Assembly (NCBI GenBank): GCA_964386925.1
Contig: CAYLUU010000017.1
Span: 1 to 29,735 of the forward strand
DNA: 29,735 bases
Direction of reading: 5' to 3'
Source of the DNA: CAG-791 sp964386925
GTDB lineage: Bacteria > Bacillota > Clostridia > Lachnospirales > Lachnospiraceae
The notes below the pieces were generated by a model, which saw only the letters and a program-made list of their open reading frames with translations, had not been told where the DNA came from and made no database searches. A program made the translations under genes and the position numbers. Of this stretch, positions 1-7,885 are shown piece by piece; the stretch's first letter is position 1; each line of letters starts with the position of its first letter.

Positions 1-54
1 CGGAAATCAGGCAAGTTAATATGGCTAGTTATTTAAAAATCGCTGTACTAGTAT

Positions 55-130
55 CTGTTCAGCACCTGACGGTTTCAACGTGAATCGGCCGTTCACGGAC
101 GTATTCACAATTGAAATTGGCAGGCGACAC
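55..130 (-). repeat. R1 dispersed palindromic repeat, copy 1
   Basis: This is an imperfect palindrome of about 75 bases starting 17 bases after the stop codon of the sugar kinase. Read on the minus strand it runs through CAATTTCAAT, GTGAATACGTCCG, a short loop, CGGCCGATTCACG, TTGAAA and CAGGTGCTGAA. The same blocks occur in the same order and spacing at 20624-20697 (minus) and 26732-26807 (plus). The two arms pair with each other, with small bulges on one side. No coding sequence overlaps it. The remaining bases 1-54 show nothing I can identify. Confidence 0.75.
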
Positions 131-146
131 GTAAATTCTTCCTGTG

Positions 147-1127
147 TCATCCCCGGAACGATGCCAGATAATCCATGACTTCCTGCTCCGTCGGCATAAC
201 TGCCAATGCCCCCCGTCTCGTTGTTACCAGCGATGCTGCTGCATTGGCAAAGGTCAGCAGTTCATGCAGACGAAGAGTGTTCAGCTCCTTCAGACCATAC
301 TTCAGAACAAAGTGCAGACCGCAGGCGCAGAACGTATCTCCGGCGCCGGTTGTCTCTATGGTATTGGGATTCTTAAATCCTGCACAGTCCACACGCTCGC
401 CCTTATAATATGCCCGGCTTCCGTCCGGTCCCAGCGTTGCGAATACCAGCGGAATCTCATAGCGGTCGATCAGGGACCGAACGCCGCGGTCCAGATTGTC
501 ATCTCCTGTCAGGAATACAATTTCATTGTCCGAGATCTTCATGATATCCGTATTGCTCATGCCGAATATCATCTTCTCTCTTGCCTCATCCTCGGAATGC
601 CACAGCGGCGGACGATAGTTCGGATCAAACGAAATGGTCACCCCATTGTCCTTTGCAATCGTCAGCGCTTCTCTCGTTGCATGATCCACCAGATCATCCG
701 TCATGGACAGCGTTCCGAAATGGAAGATTCTGGAGTTCTCAATGAGCTCCTTATGCGCCCGCACGTCCTCCGGGCGGAGCATGATATCAGCCCCCGGCTT
801 ACGGTAGAAGGAAAAATCACGGTCTCCGTTTGCCAGCTTCTGCACAAAGGCCAGTGTTGTATGCACGGAATTGTCCATGGACAGGCCGCTCATATCGATT
901 CCCTGCTCAGCAGCCCTTGCCTTTAGCATCTCACCGAATGCGTCCTTGCCTACCTTGCCGATGAAGGCTGTGGGATGCCCCAGGCGTCCCAGCATCGACA
1001 GGACATTGCAGGGAGCTCCTCCTGGATTGGCTTCAAAGGTCGGGTTCCCCTGGCTGCTGACCGGACCTTCCGTGAAGTCTACCAGCAACTCCCCAAGTGC
1101 GGTAACATCATACTTTTTTGCTTCCAT
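147..1127 (-). CDS. PfkB-family carbohydrate kinase (probable fructokinase)
   Basis: A cytoplasmic ATP-dependent sugar kinase of the ribokinase/PfkB family, 326 residues, the normal length. The N-terminal PfkB signature is visible as GGAPCNVLSMLGRLG followed by AFIGKVGKDAFG (about residues 36-65). The C-terminal signature TTGAGDTFCACG near residue 260 holds the anion hole and the catalytic Asp (GAGD). Overall similarity is closest to bacterial fructokinases, which make fructose-6-phosphate, but the substrate cannot be fixed from sequence and another hexose or ketose is possible. The start is supported by a strong ribosome binding site (TAGGAGG) 6 bases upstream. No sugar transporter or sucrose gene is in view. 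An R2 repeat fills the gap upstream and an R1 repeat follows the stop codon, so it may be a separate transcription unit from the UPF0210 gene. Confidence 0.85.
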   Translation of the reverse strand: MEAKKYDVTALGELLVDFTEGPVSSQGNPTFEANPGGAPCNVLSMLGRLGHPTAFIGKVGKDAFGEMLKARAAEQGIDMSGLSMDNSVHTTLAFVQKLANGDRDFSFYRKPGADIMLRPEDVRAHKELIENSRIFHFGTLSMTDDLVDHATREALTIAKDNGVTISFDPNYRPPLWHSEDEAREKMIFGMSNTDIMKISDNEIVFLTGDDNLDRGVRSLIDRYEIPLVFATLGPDGSRAYYKGERVDCAGFKNPNTIETTGAGDTFCACGLHFVLKYGLKELNTLRLHELLTFANAAASLVTTRRGALAVMPTEQEVMDYLASFRG

Positions 1128-1153
1128 TGTAACCTCCTACAGTACTCTCGCTA

Positions 1154-1299
1154 CTGGGCGGGTTCTGACAGGCCGGTCCGCACGGGGCACGCTCTCGCTG
1201 CGTCCTTTGCCTAGCAGTACTAAGCTCGCAAGGTACGCTCGCAAGTACTGAGGCAAAGCAAGCCCCCCGTTGCCGGACCCGAACCTGTCTCCCGCCCAG
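1154..1299 (-). repeat. R2 structured repeat, copy A
   Basis: A large imperfect hairpin of about 146 bases beginning 5 bases after the stop codon of the UPF0210 gene. On the minus strand the outer arms are CTGGGCGGG and CCCGCCCAG. Further in come GGTCCG with CGGACC, ACGGGG with CCCCGT, CTTTGCCT with AGGCAAAG, and CAGTACT with AGTACTG. The tip contains TTGCGAGC twice. The 44-base core (1210-1253) matches the core of copy B at 14604-14647 in 40 of 44 positions. The element ends about 26 bases before the start codon of the downstream sugar kinase. It has no T-tract typical of an intrinsic terminator. Confidence 0.75.
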
Positions 1300-1304
1300 C
1301 CGCT

Positions 1305-2669
1305 CTAGTTTTTGAAGCTGTGCACCGGTGCCGGAATCCGGCCGCCGCGGTTCACGAACTCATCACATCCAAAGGTGTTCACCGGCATAATCGGAGCATA
1401 CCCCAGTAAGCCTCCGAATTCAACCTGATCGCCCACTCCTTTGCCCGGTACCGGGATCAGACGGCAGGCTGTCGTCTTCTGATTCACCATGCCGAGTGCC
1501 ATTTCATCCGCAATGATGCCGGCGATGGTGGTGTCCTTCGTATCTCCCGGGATGGCGATCATATCCAGGCCTACGGAGCAGACGCAGGTCATCGCTTCCA
1601 GCTTCTCGATAGTCAGTGCACCGGCTGCAGCTGCATCGATCATTCCCTGATCCTCGGATACCGGAATGAAGGCGCCGGACAGGCCGCCGACATAACTGGA
1701 TGCCATCAGGCCGCCCTTTTTCACCTGATCGTTGAGCATGGCAAGTGCTGCTGTCGTTCCCGGAGCACCGGCCATCTCGAGTCCCATCTCACAGAGAATA
1801 TCTGCCACCGAATCCCCAATGGCCGGAGTCGGTGCCAGAGACAGATCGATGATGCCGAACGGAATTCCCAGCCGCTCAGAGGCCTCCTTGGCCACCAGCT
1901 GTCCGACACGCGTCACTTTGAATGCCGTCTTCTTGATGGTCTCCGAGAGCGTCTCGAAATCTGCGCCGTGACAGGATTCCAGTGCCTTTTTCACAACGCC
2001 GGGACCGGATACGCCAACGTTCAGCACCGCATCTGCCTCGGTAACACCATGGAAGGCTCCTGCCATGAACGGATTATCATCCGGCGCATTGCAGAATACC
2101 ACGAGCTTTGCGCATCCGTTCACCGGCAGATCCTGTGTCACCTCTGCCGTTTCCTTGATGATCGATCCCATAAGGCGAACCGCATCCATGTCGATGCCGG
2201 TCTTGGTAGATCCCAGATTCACGGAAGAGCAGACAACGTTCGTCTCCTTCAACGCCTGCGGAATGGAACGGATCAACAGCTCATCCGCCTTGGTCATTCC
2301 CTTGGAAACCAGAGCGCTGTAGCCGCCCAGGAAGTTCACGCCAACCTTCGCTGCCACCTCATCCAGAGTCTTAGCAATCTCGACGAAATCCTCTGTGCTG
2401 TGGCAGGCCGATCCGCCCACCAGAGCAATGGGCGTTACGGAGATTCTCTTATTTACAATCGGAATTCCGAAATCCCTGGAAATCTCCTCTCCTGTGCTGA
2501 CCAGGTCCTTGGTCAGTTCGTATATCTTCTCATAGATATTCTTCTTCAGTGTCGGCAGATCTGAACTGATGCAATCCAGGAGGCTGATGCCCATGGTGAT
2601 GGTACGGACATCCAGATTCTCCTTCTCGATCATCGCATTGGTTTCTGCCACTTCACGGATGTTAATCAT
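1305..2669 (-). CDS. UPF0210 (DUF711/PFL) family protein
   Basis: A 454-residue cytoplasmic protein of the UPF0210 family, also called DUF711 or PFL-like, full length for the family. The family is distantly related by fold to pyruvate formate-lyase-type proteins, but its reaction is not established, so no substrate is assigned. The family-typical N-terminus (INIREVAETNAMI, then VRTITMGISLLDC) and the glycine-rich C-terminal stretch (GLLGYAPIMPVN) are intact. I see no membrane segment or signal peptide. The start has a clear ribosome binding site (AAAGGAGA, 8 bases upstream). It lies 51 bases after a small ACT-domain gene. That pair is commonly found together in Bacillota, and it suggests the ACT protein regulates or partners with this one; that link is inference from gene order. 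Confidence 0.85.
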   Translation of the reverse strand: MINIREVAETNAMIEKENLDVRTITMGISLLDCISSDLPTLKKNIYEKIYELTKDLVSTGEEISRDFGIPIVNKRISVTPIALVGGSACHSTEDFVEIAKTLDEVAAKVGVNFLGGYSALVSKGMTKADELLIRSIPQALKETNVVCSSVNLGSTKTGIDMDAVRLMGSIIKETAEVTQDLPVNGCAKLVVFCNAPDDNPFMAGAFHGVTEADAVLNVGVSGPGVVKKALESCHGADFETLSETIKKTAFKVTRVGQLVAKEASERLGIPFGIIDLSLAPTPAIGDSVADILCEMGLEMAGAPGTTAALAMLNDQVKKGGLMASSYVGGLSGAFIPVSEDQGMIDAAAAGALTIEKLEAMTCVCSVGLDMIAIPGDTKDTTIAGIIADEMALGMVNQKTTACRLIPVPGKGVGDQVEFGGLLGYAPIMPVNTFGCDEFVNRGGRIPAPVHSFKN

Positions 2670-2720
2670 GCGGTCTCTCCTTTGGCATCTTTTGACTCTG
2701 ATGATCCCCGGATGGTACCA

Positions 2721-2999
2721 TCAGATCCTGTGCATCGAATCAAAGATTTCTTCCTTCTGGCACTTGATCTGTACGCCGAGGCTCTCCTGTCCGATGGAAG
2801 CCAGCTCCTGTGCCACATCGCCGAAGGGCAGCTTCAGATCGGTAATATCTACGATCATCATCATGTTGAAATACCCCTGCACGATGGTCTGCGAGATATC
2901 CAGAATATTGATTCCGCGCTCTGCCAGATACGTGCAGACACGGGCAATGATGCCTACGGTGTCTTTTCCTACAACTGTGATGATTGCTCTCTTCTGCAT
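2721..2999 (-). CDS. ACT domain-containing protein (UPF0237 family)
   Basis: A 92-residue stand-alone ACT domain protein. The sequence begins with ITVVGKDTVGIIARVCTYLAERGINILDISQTIVQGYF, the typical first strand, helix and second strand of an ACT fold with the amino-acid-binding glycine region. It continues with MMMIVDIT in the central strand. ACT domains bind small ligands, usually amino acids, and act as regulators; this one carries no attached enzyme. It belongs to the UPF0237 group, whose ligand I cannot name. The start is supported by AAAGGAGAGAGAC just before ATG. It lies 21 bases after the metallo-hydrolase gene and 51 bases before the UPF0210 gene, so all three are probably co-transcribed. 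Confidence 0.88.
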   Translation of the reverse strand: MQKRAIITVVGKDTVGIIARVCTYLAERGINILDISQTIVQGYFNMMMIVDITDLKLPFGDVAQELASIGQESLGVQIKCQKEEIFDSMHRI

Positions 3000-3020
3000 G
3001 TCTCTCTCCTTTTTTAATCT

Positions 3021-3818
3021 TCAGAACTCGATCAGCTCCGATGCTTCCTTGCGCGGCGCTACCGCAAGCGGCAGCTCATCCGCCTCATACTCGTCATCCG
3101 CCGCATTGATTTCCACCCGAACAGTCTCAAAGGCGAGGTCCGGATAATTGTTCTCCTGTGACAGATGTCCCAGGAAGATCGCCTTCATATGCGGATTCAG
3201 CACGCTGTCCAGCAAAGTCCCGCTCGCTGCATTGGACAGGTGTCCGCGATCCGAGAGAATACGCTGCTTCAGATGATAGGGATACGGTCCGACCTGCAGC
3301 ATGTTCACATCGTGATTGGCTTCCAGGAGCAGCACATCCGAGTCCTGCAGGCACGCCTTCGTGTATTCCGTGTAGCAGCCAAGGTCCGTACAGATGGATA
3401 CCTTCCGCTCTCCGTAGCAGATCCGATACCCCACCGGATCCGCCGCATCGTGTGAAATCCGCATGGGATTCACCGTAAGGTCCTTCACAACCGTCTTCTC
3501 ATCCGCCTCCACCGGGACGAACCGATCCTCACCGAAGTCCCGGAATTTATCCATCCGCCGGATTGCCGCGATCGTTCCGGCCGTTGCATACACCGGAATC
3601 TCATATTTCTTCAGAATCATCGCCAGTCCCTGGATATGATCCGAATGCTCATGCGTGATGAAAATCCCATCCAGATCCGGAAAGTCCAACCCGATTTTGT
3701 TCAATGCTTCCTGCGTCCGTTTGCGGCTGATCCCCACATCGAAGAGCAGATGTGTCGCGTCCGAGCCCACGTAGCTGCAGTTCCCACTGGATCCGCTGGA
3801 AAAAGTCTGAAATCTCAT
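3021..3818 (-). CDS. MBL-fold metallo-hydrolase, YycJ/WalJ type
   Basis: A 265-residue metallo-beta-lactamase-fold hydrolase. The metal-binding motif THEHSDH is at about residues 55-61, with later His and Asp ligands in RISHDAADPVGY, ICTDLGCYTEY and LEANHDVNMLQ. The N-terminal motif FSSGSSGNCSYVG is typical of the YycJ/WalJ subfamily. In Bacillus the homologue is in the walRK cluster and related proteins are 5'-3' exonucleases linked to mismatch repair, but here it sits in a polA-coaE cluster with no walRK genes. A role in DNA metabolism is therefore plausible but inferred. Its ATG overlaps the stop codon of coaE as ATGA, which implies translational coupling. I see no signal peptide. Confidence 0.87.
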   Translation of the reverse strand: MRFQTFSSGSSGNCSYVGSDATHLLFDVGISRKRTQEALNKIGLDFPDLDGIFITHEHSDHIQGLAMILKKYEIPVYATAGTIAAIRRMDKFRDFGEDRFVPVEADEKTVVKDLTVNPMRISHDAADPVGYRICYGERKVSICTDLGCYTEYTKACLQDSDVLLLEANHDVNMLQVGPYPYHLKQRILSDRGHLSNAASGTLLDSVLNPHMKAIFLGHLSQENNYPDLAFETVRVEINAADDEYEADELPLAVAPRKEASELIEF

Positions 3819-4432
3819 AATACCTCGTCAATCTGCCGGTAAGCCTCTTCCAGCGTGCCGGAGTTGTCAATGACAACATCGGATCCCTTTCGGAACTCCT
3901 CCTCCGACAGCTGCGCTGCCAGAATGCTGTCGATCTTTGCATCCGAGTAGCCGCGGCTTTCCTGCAGTCGTTTCCGGCGAACCGCCAGATTGCAATAAAT
4001 ATACCACATTTCATCCACAAGGGGACGATATCCGCACTCGATGAGAAGTGCTGCCTCCAGGAAAAAATAATCCGCAGCCTCCCGGGATCCCCGAGCTGCC
4101 TTGTCCTGTTCCTTGCGGATGGCCTGCAGGATGTATTCCCGCACTGCCGGGTGCAGGAGGTCATTTACCTGCTGCCGCAGCGCTTCGTTCGAGAACATCC
4201 TTGCCGCCATCTCCGGCCGGGAGATTTCCCCATCCTCGCCGGTAATGGGAGCCTTGCCGGGATATTTTTCCAGGAGCAAGACCAGCCTTTCATGAATGCT
4301 GCCGCCCACGCGCATCACCTCATGGGAGGCCTCGTCTGCCATGAGAATCCGGCAATTGTAATGCTCTCCAATGTAGCGCAGCAGCTCCGACTTGCCGGAG
4401 CCCACGCCGCCCGTAATTCCTATGATTTTCAT
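3815..4432 (-). CDS. coaE: dephospho-CoA kinase
   Basis: Catalyses the last step of coenzyme A synthesis, phosphorylating the 3'-hydroxyl of dephospho-CoA with ATP, in the cytoplasm. The P-loop GGVGSGKS is at residues 8-15, directly after the usual IIGITGG start. The lid and CoA-domain features DEASHEVM and HPAVREYI are present, as is the C-terminal DVVIDNSG motif near residue 188. At 205 residues it is the standard length. It lies 39 bases after polA, a pairing common in Bacillota, and its stop codon overlaps the start of the metallo-hydrolase (ATGA). The start gives the canonical N-terminus, MKIIGITGG. Confidence 0.96.
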   Translation of the reverse strand: MKIIGITGGVGSGKSELLRYIGEHYNCRILMADEASHEVMRVGGSIHERLVLLLEKYPGKAPITGEDGEISRPEMAARMFSNEALRQQVNDLLHPAVREYILQAIRKEQDKAARGSREAADYFFLEAALLIECGYRPLVDEMWYIYCNLAVRRKRLQESRGYSDAKIDSILAAQLSEEEFRKGSDVVIDNSGTLEEAYRQIDEVL

Positions 4433-4471
4433 CTCTGCTTAACACCCGACTTTTGATTAAATTTTTCTCCT

Positions 4472-7270
4472 CTATTTCGTCTCATACCAGTCCGCACCGG
4501 TGTGGCAGTCGATCTCCAGCGGCACCCGAAGGCTCGCGGCCCTCATCATGCCGTCACGCAGAATCTGCGCCACCTGTTCCTCTTCGCCTGCTGCCGTTTC
4601 GATCAGCAGCTCATCGTGAATCTGCAGGATCAGCTGCGAACGCAGTCCCTGTCGGTGCAGCTCCTCCCACACGCGGATCATGGCGATTTTCATGATATCT
4701 GCGCCGGTTCCCTGAATCGGCGCGTTCATGGCAACGCGCTCGCCGAACTGCCGCTGCATGAAATTCGAGCTCTTCAGCTCCGGAATGGGGCGGCGTCTTG
4801 CAAACAGCGTCACAGAATAGCCGTTTTCCTTGGCATTTGCCACCTCCTTGTCCAGGAAGGTTTTGATGCCGGGGAACATGCGGAAATATTCCTCAATGTA
4901 TTCTTTGGCCTCACTCCTCGAAATCGACAGGTTCTGGGACAGGCCGAAGGAGCTGATCCCGTAAACGATGCCGAAATTCACGGCCTTGGCATTGCGCCGC
5001 TGCAGCGTTGTAACCTCCTCATACGGCGTATGAAATACCTTTGAGGCCGTTGTCCTGTGAATGTCGCGATTCTCGCGGTAGGCCTCGATCAGGGCTTCGT
5101 CTCCTGACATCGATGCAAGAATCCGCAGCTCAATCTGCGAATAATCCGCATCCGTAAAACAGCACCCCTCTGCCGGGATGAACACCTTCCGGATGGCGCG
5201 TCCGAGCTCCGTCCGCATGGGAATGTTCTGCAGATTCGGTTCAGTGGAACTGATTCGGCCGGTCGCCGTAATCGTCTGGTTGAAGGTGGTGTGAATCCGC
5301 AGATCCGGTCCGATATAGGCAGCAAGTCCATCTGCATACGTCGATTTCAGCTTGGTCAGTGCGCGGTATTCCAGTACCTTTTCCACGATCGGATACTCCG
5401 GTGCCAGCTTGTCCAGCACATCCGCTGCTGTTGAAAAGCCGCTCTTGGTCTTCTTGCCGCCCGGCAGCTTCATCTCCTCGAAGAGCACCTGTCCTAACTG
5501 TTTGGGGCTGGAAATATTGAAGGCATGACCGGCCTCCTCATGGATGGCCGTCTCCAGCTCCTGAATGCGTCCCACCAGCTGATCGCCGTATTCCGCAAGC
5601 TTTTCCGGAACCACGCGGATGCCGATTCGCTGCATGTCATAGAGAATGTAGGTCAGCGGCAGTTCCATCTTCTCATAGAGCTCCAGCATTCCTTCCTCGG
5701 CAAGTCTTCTTCGGATTCGCGGCGCCGCCTCGCCAAGGCTCTTTGCCGTACGCATCGCATACTCTGCTGTCCCTTCCGGGTCCTTCTTAAGATGCTCTGA
5801 CAACGATTCTTTGCTAAGGAGCTGTGCTCTTCCCAGGATGGTCTCTCCCAGATATTCCGCCGCCACATCCTCCGGTGCATAATCGTTTTTCAGAGGATTT
5901 ATCAGATAAGCCCCCAGCAGCACGTCCAGGATCCCCTCCAGATGGATTCCATCCCGGAATTCATCCGCCGGAATCTGCCAGAATGGCAGCTGCGATTTCA
6001 GATCGAACACAGCAAGGCGGATCTCTCCTGCTGCCGCCTGCCTGCGCAGCGAGGTGAGCTTTTCCTGCAAACGCTCTGCAGAGACACTTTTCGACACCCC
6101 AATTCGGTCCGGTCTTTGCTCTTTTTCATTCTCAGAGGCATTTCCATCTGCATCATCCGTACCATGATCATCCGCGCTGCCAGACAAAATATCCAGTTGC
6201 AGCACCAGCTGCCCGGATGCCTCCTCCTTCGTTTCCGCCGTGCATTCTGCCTCCAGGAACTGCGCTGCGCCGTTCTCATATACGGCAAGTCCCAGCAAAG
6301 TGTTTCCCTCATAGAGCGGATACACGGCCGCCCACGGAATCGTATCCTGCGGCTCCTCCGCGACAGTCCCGGTGCTCGTTGCCGTCGCCACGGTCTCCTG
6401 CTTGAATTTGCCCAGAAGGTTTTTGAATCCCAGCTCGGTATAGAGCCGGAACGCCTCCGGAGTATACAGGTCCGTCAGACGAGCCCTCTGCGTATCCAGC
6501 TCTACCGGTGCATCGATCTTAATCGTCGCAAGGAAGAGAGACATTCGCGCCTGCTCCTCGTTCTGCTCCAGATTGTCATGCAATCCCTTTTTGGTAATCT
6601 CACTCAGATGCTCGTAAACGCCGTCAACGCTGTGATAGCGAACGATCAAATCGGTTGCTGTCTTCGGACCGACCTTCGGCACTCCCGGAATGTTGTCTGC
6701 CGTATCGCCCTGCAGAGCCTTTACCTGAATGAATTCCAGCGGCGTTACGCCGAGCGCTGCCTTTACATCCTCGGCATAATAATTCTCAATATTCGTCTGT
6801 CCCTTCTGCGTTTTGGGAATTCGGATCTGTATGTGCTCATCCGCAATCTGCAGAAGGTCCCGGTCGCCGGAGACAAGAGACACCTCAATCCCGGCCGCCT
6901 GCGCCTTTTTGGCCAGCGTTCCGAGGATATCATCGGCCTCCAGGCCGGCCTGCTCGCATGTCACAACGCCCATTGCCTGCAGCACCTTTTTGACGAGCGG
7001 CACCTGTTCCCGCAGCTCATCCTGCATCGGATGACGGGTTCCCTTGTAGGCCGCATAGGCCTCATGCCGGAAGGTTGGCGCATGCACATCAAAAGCAACA
7101 GTCAGGTACTGCGGCTTCTCTTCCTCCAGAATCTTGAACAGAATCTTCAGAAAACCATAAACAGCGCCGGTGTGCAAACCCGCGCTGTTCGTCAAATCCG
7201 GCATTCCATAGAATGCACGGTTCAAAATACTATGTCCGTCAATCAGAACCAGCTTCTCCGTGTACGCCAT
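4472..7270 (-). CDS. polA: DNA polymerase I
   Basis: A 932-residue family A DNA polymerase for Okazaki fragment processing and repair. The N-terminal 5'-3' exonuclease is intact (LVLIDGHSILNRAFYG, then GLEADDILG and VSGDRDLLQ, then the helix-hairpin-helix IPGVPKVGPKTA). The C-terminal polymerase has motif A (DADYSQIELR), motif B (RRNAKAVNFGIVYG) and motif C (QIHDELL). The middle proofreading domain looks dead: no DxE is seen where Exo I should be (VYPLYEGN), the Exo II region reads FDLKSQL, and the YxxxD motif is missing. This domain also carries an acidic, low-complexity insertion of about 30 residues. I chose the start at 7270 because it has a ribosome binding site (AGAAGGGAG) and gives the canonical N-terminus; an in-frame ATG 33 bases upstream has none. 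Confidence 0.95.
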   Translation of the reverse strand: MAYTEKLVLIDGHSILNRAFYGMPDLTNSAGLHTGAVYGFLKILFKILEEEKPQYLTVAFDVHAPTFRHEAYAAYKGTRHPMQDELREQVPLVKKVLQAMGVVTCEQAGLEADDILGTLAKKAQAAGIEVSLVSGDRDLLQIADEHIQIRIPKTQKGQTNIENYYAEDVKAALGVTPLEFIQVKALQGDTADNIPGVPKVGPKTATDLIVRYHSVDGVYEHLSEITKKGLHDNLEQNEEQARMSLFLATIKIDAPVELDTQRARLTDLYTPEAFRLYTELGFKNLLGKFKQETVATATSTGTVAEEPQDTIPWAAVYPLYEGNTLLGLAVYENGAAQFLEAECTAETKEEASGQLVLQLDILSGSADDHGTDDADGNASENEKEQRPDRIGVSKSVSAERLQEKLTSLRRQAAAGEIRLAVFDLKSQLPFWQIPADEFRDGIHLEGILDVLLGAYLINPLKNDYAPEDVAAEYLGETILGRAQLLSKESLSEHLKKDPEGTAEYAMRTAKSLGEAAPRIRRRLAEEGMLELYEKMELPLTYILYDMQRIGIRVVPEKLAEYGDQLVGRIQELETAIHEEAGHAFNISSPKQLGQVLFEEMKLPGGKKTKSGFSTAADVLDKLAPEYPIVEKVLEYRALTKLKSTYADGLAAYIGPDLRIHTTFNQTITATGRISSTEPNLQNIPMRTELGRAIRKVFIPAEGCCFTDADYSQIELRILASMSGDEALIEAYRENRDIHRTTASKVFHTPYEEVTTLQRRNAKAVNFGIVYGISSFGLSQNLSISRSEAKEYIEEYFRMFPGIKTFLDKEVANAKENGYSVTLFARRRPIPELKSSNFMQRQFGERVAMNAPIQGTGADIMKIAMIRVWEELHRQGLRSQLILQIHDELLIETAAGEEEQVAQILRDGMMRAASLRVPLEIDCHTGADWYETK

Positions 7271-7401
7271 GCCGGTCTCCCTTCTTCGATCAAACTCTGC
7301 CAATTCATTCCGCTCTTATCGCCCTGCCATCTGCTGACAGACGTTTGAATGCCCCTGTACATCATTTACCAAATAGTCAGATGCCAGTACCGTTCCATCT
7401 C

Positions 7402-7755
7402 TTACCACACACCCAGCACAAAGCTGGCTGCCACCGCGCTGATGAACGCCAGAACGGTGATGACTTCATACGTCAATACCATATGTACAAAGCGTTCTCG
7501 TCTTCCCAGTCTGGATCGTTCCAGCTCCACATACGAGGTCAGCTCCTTCTGCAGATGGAATGGCTCTCCCGTCTCCAGTCGCTCCAACCCGGTGCTGATG
7601 AGATATCGAACCGACAGCTCATCCTGACATTCACTGCAATGATCATAGTGATCCAGGAAGTCCTCCAGATCCTCATTCGTCAATCGATCTGACAGGAAAT
7701 TCGGAATATTCTTCTCAAATTCCTTATGTTCATCCGGTTCCATTCTGCTGTCCAT
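7402..7755 (-). CDS. small membrane protein with zinc-finger (zf-HC2-like) domain
   Basis: A protein of about 117 residues with an HxxxCxxC zinc motif (HYDHCSEC, about residues 37-44) and one hydrophobic segment at the C-terminus (LTYEVITVLAFISAVAASFVLG). This layout resembles zf-HC2 or anti-sigma-factor zinc domains anchored in the membrane. No sigma factor gene is adjacent: polA is downstream and metAA upstream. An anti-sigma role is therefore not supported by context. The frame stays open upstream to 8004, but that part is opposite-arm noise and overlaps metAA. AGGAG lies 8 bases before the ATG at 7755, which decides the start; ATGs at 7761 and 7743 are alternatives. The gene is probably real, given its codon pattern and domain, but its function is unknown. 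Confidence 0.7.
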   Translation of the reverse strand: MDSRMEPDEHKEFEKNIPNFLSDRLTNEDLEDFLDHYDHCSECQDELSVRYLISTGLERLETGEPFHLQKELTSYVELERSRLGRRERFVHMVLTYEVITVLAFISAVAASFVLGVW

Positions 7756-7885
7756 CCGCATTTCTCCTGCAGGGTTCTGGTTCTGAATCACGGGTGTATC
7801 GTGCCCCGGCGACAGATCCTGTCGGAGGGGTCCATGACAGGTACATTCTTGCGCCCCGGTCACCACGCTCCTGGTTACATAAACC

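Noticed and set aside
55..130. R1 as a CRISPR repeat, because of ATTTCAAT
   Set aside because: The copies are far apart, palindromic over their whole length, and never in an array with spacers; no cas gene is present.
1154..1299. R2 as an intrinsic terminator
   Set aside because: Neither copy is followed by a T-tract on either strand, and the stems are far longer than a normal terminator.
5942..7348. Plus-strand open frame of 468 codons opposite polA
   Set aside because: It is a shadow of the polA 5' exonuclease region, with no domain and an improbable composition.
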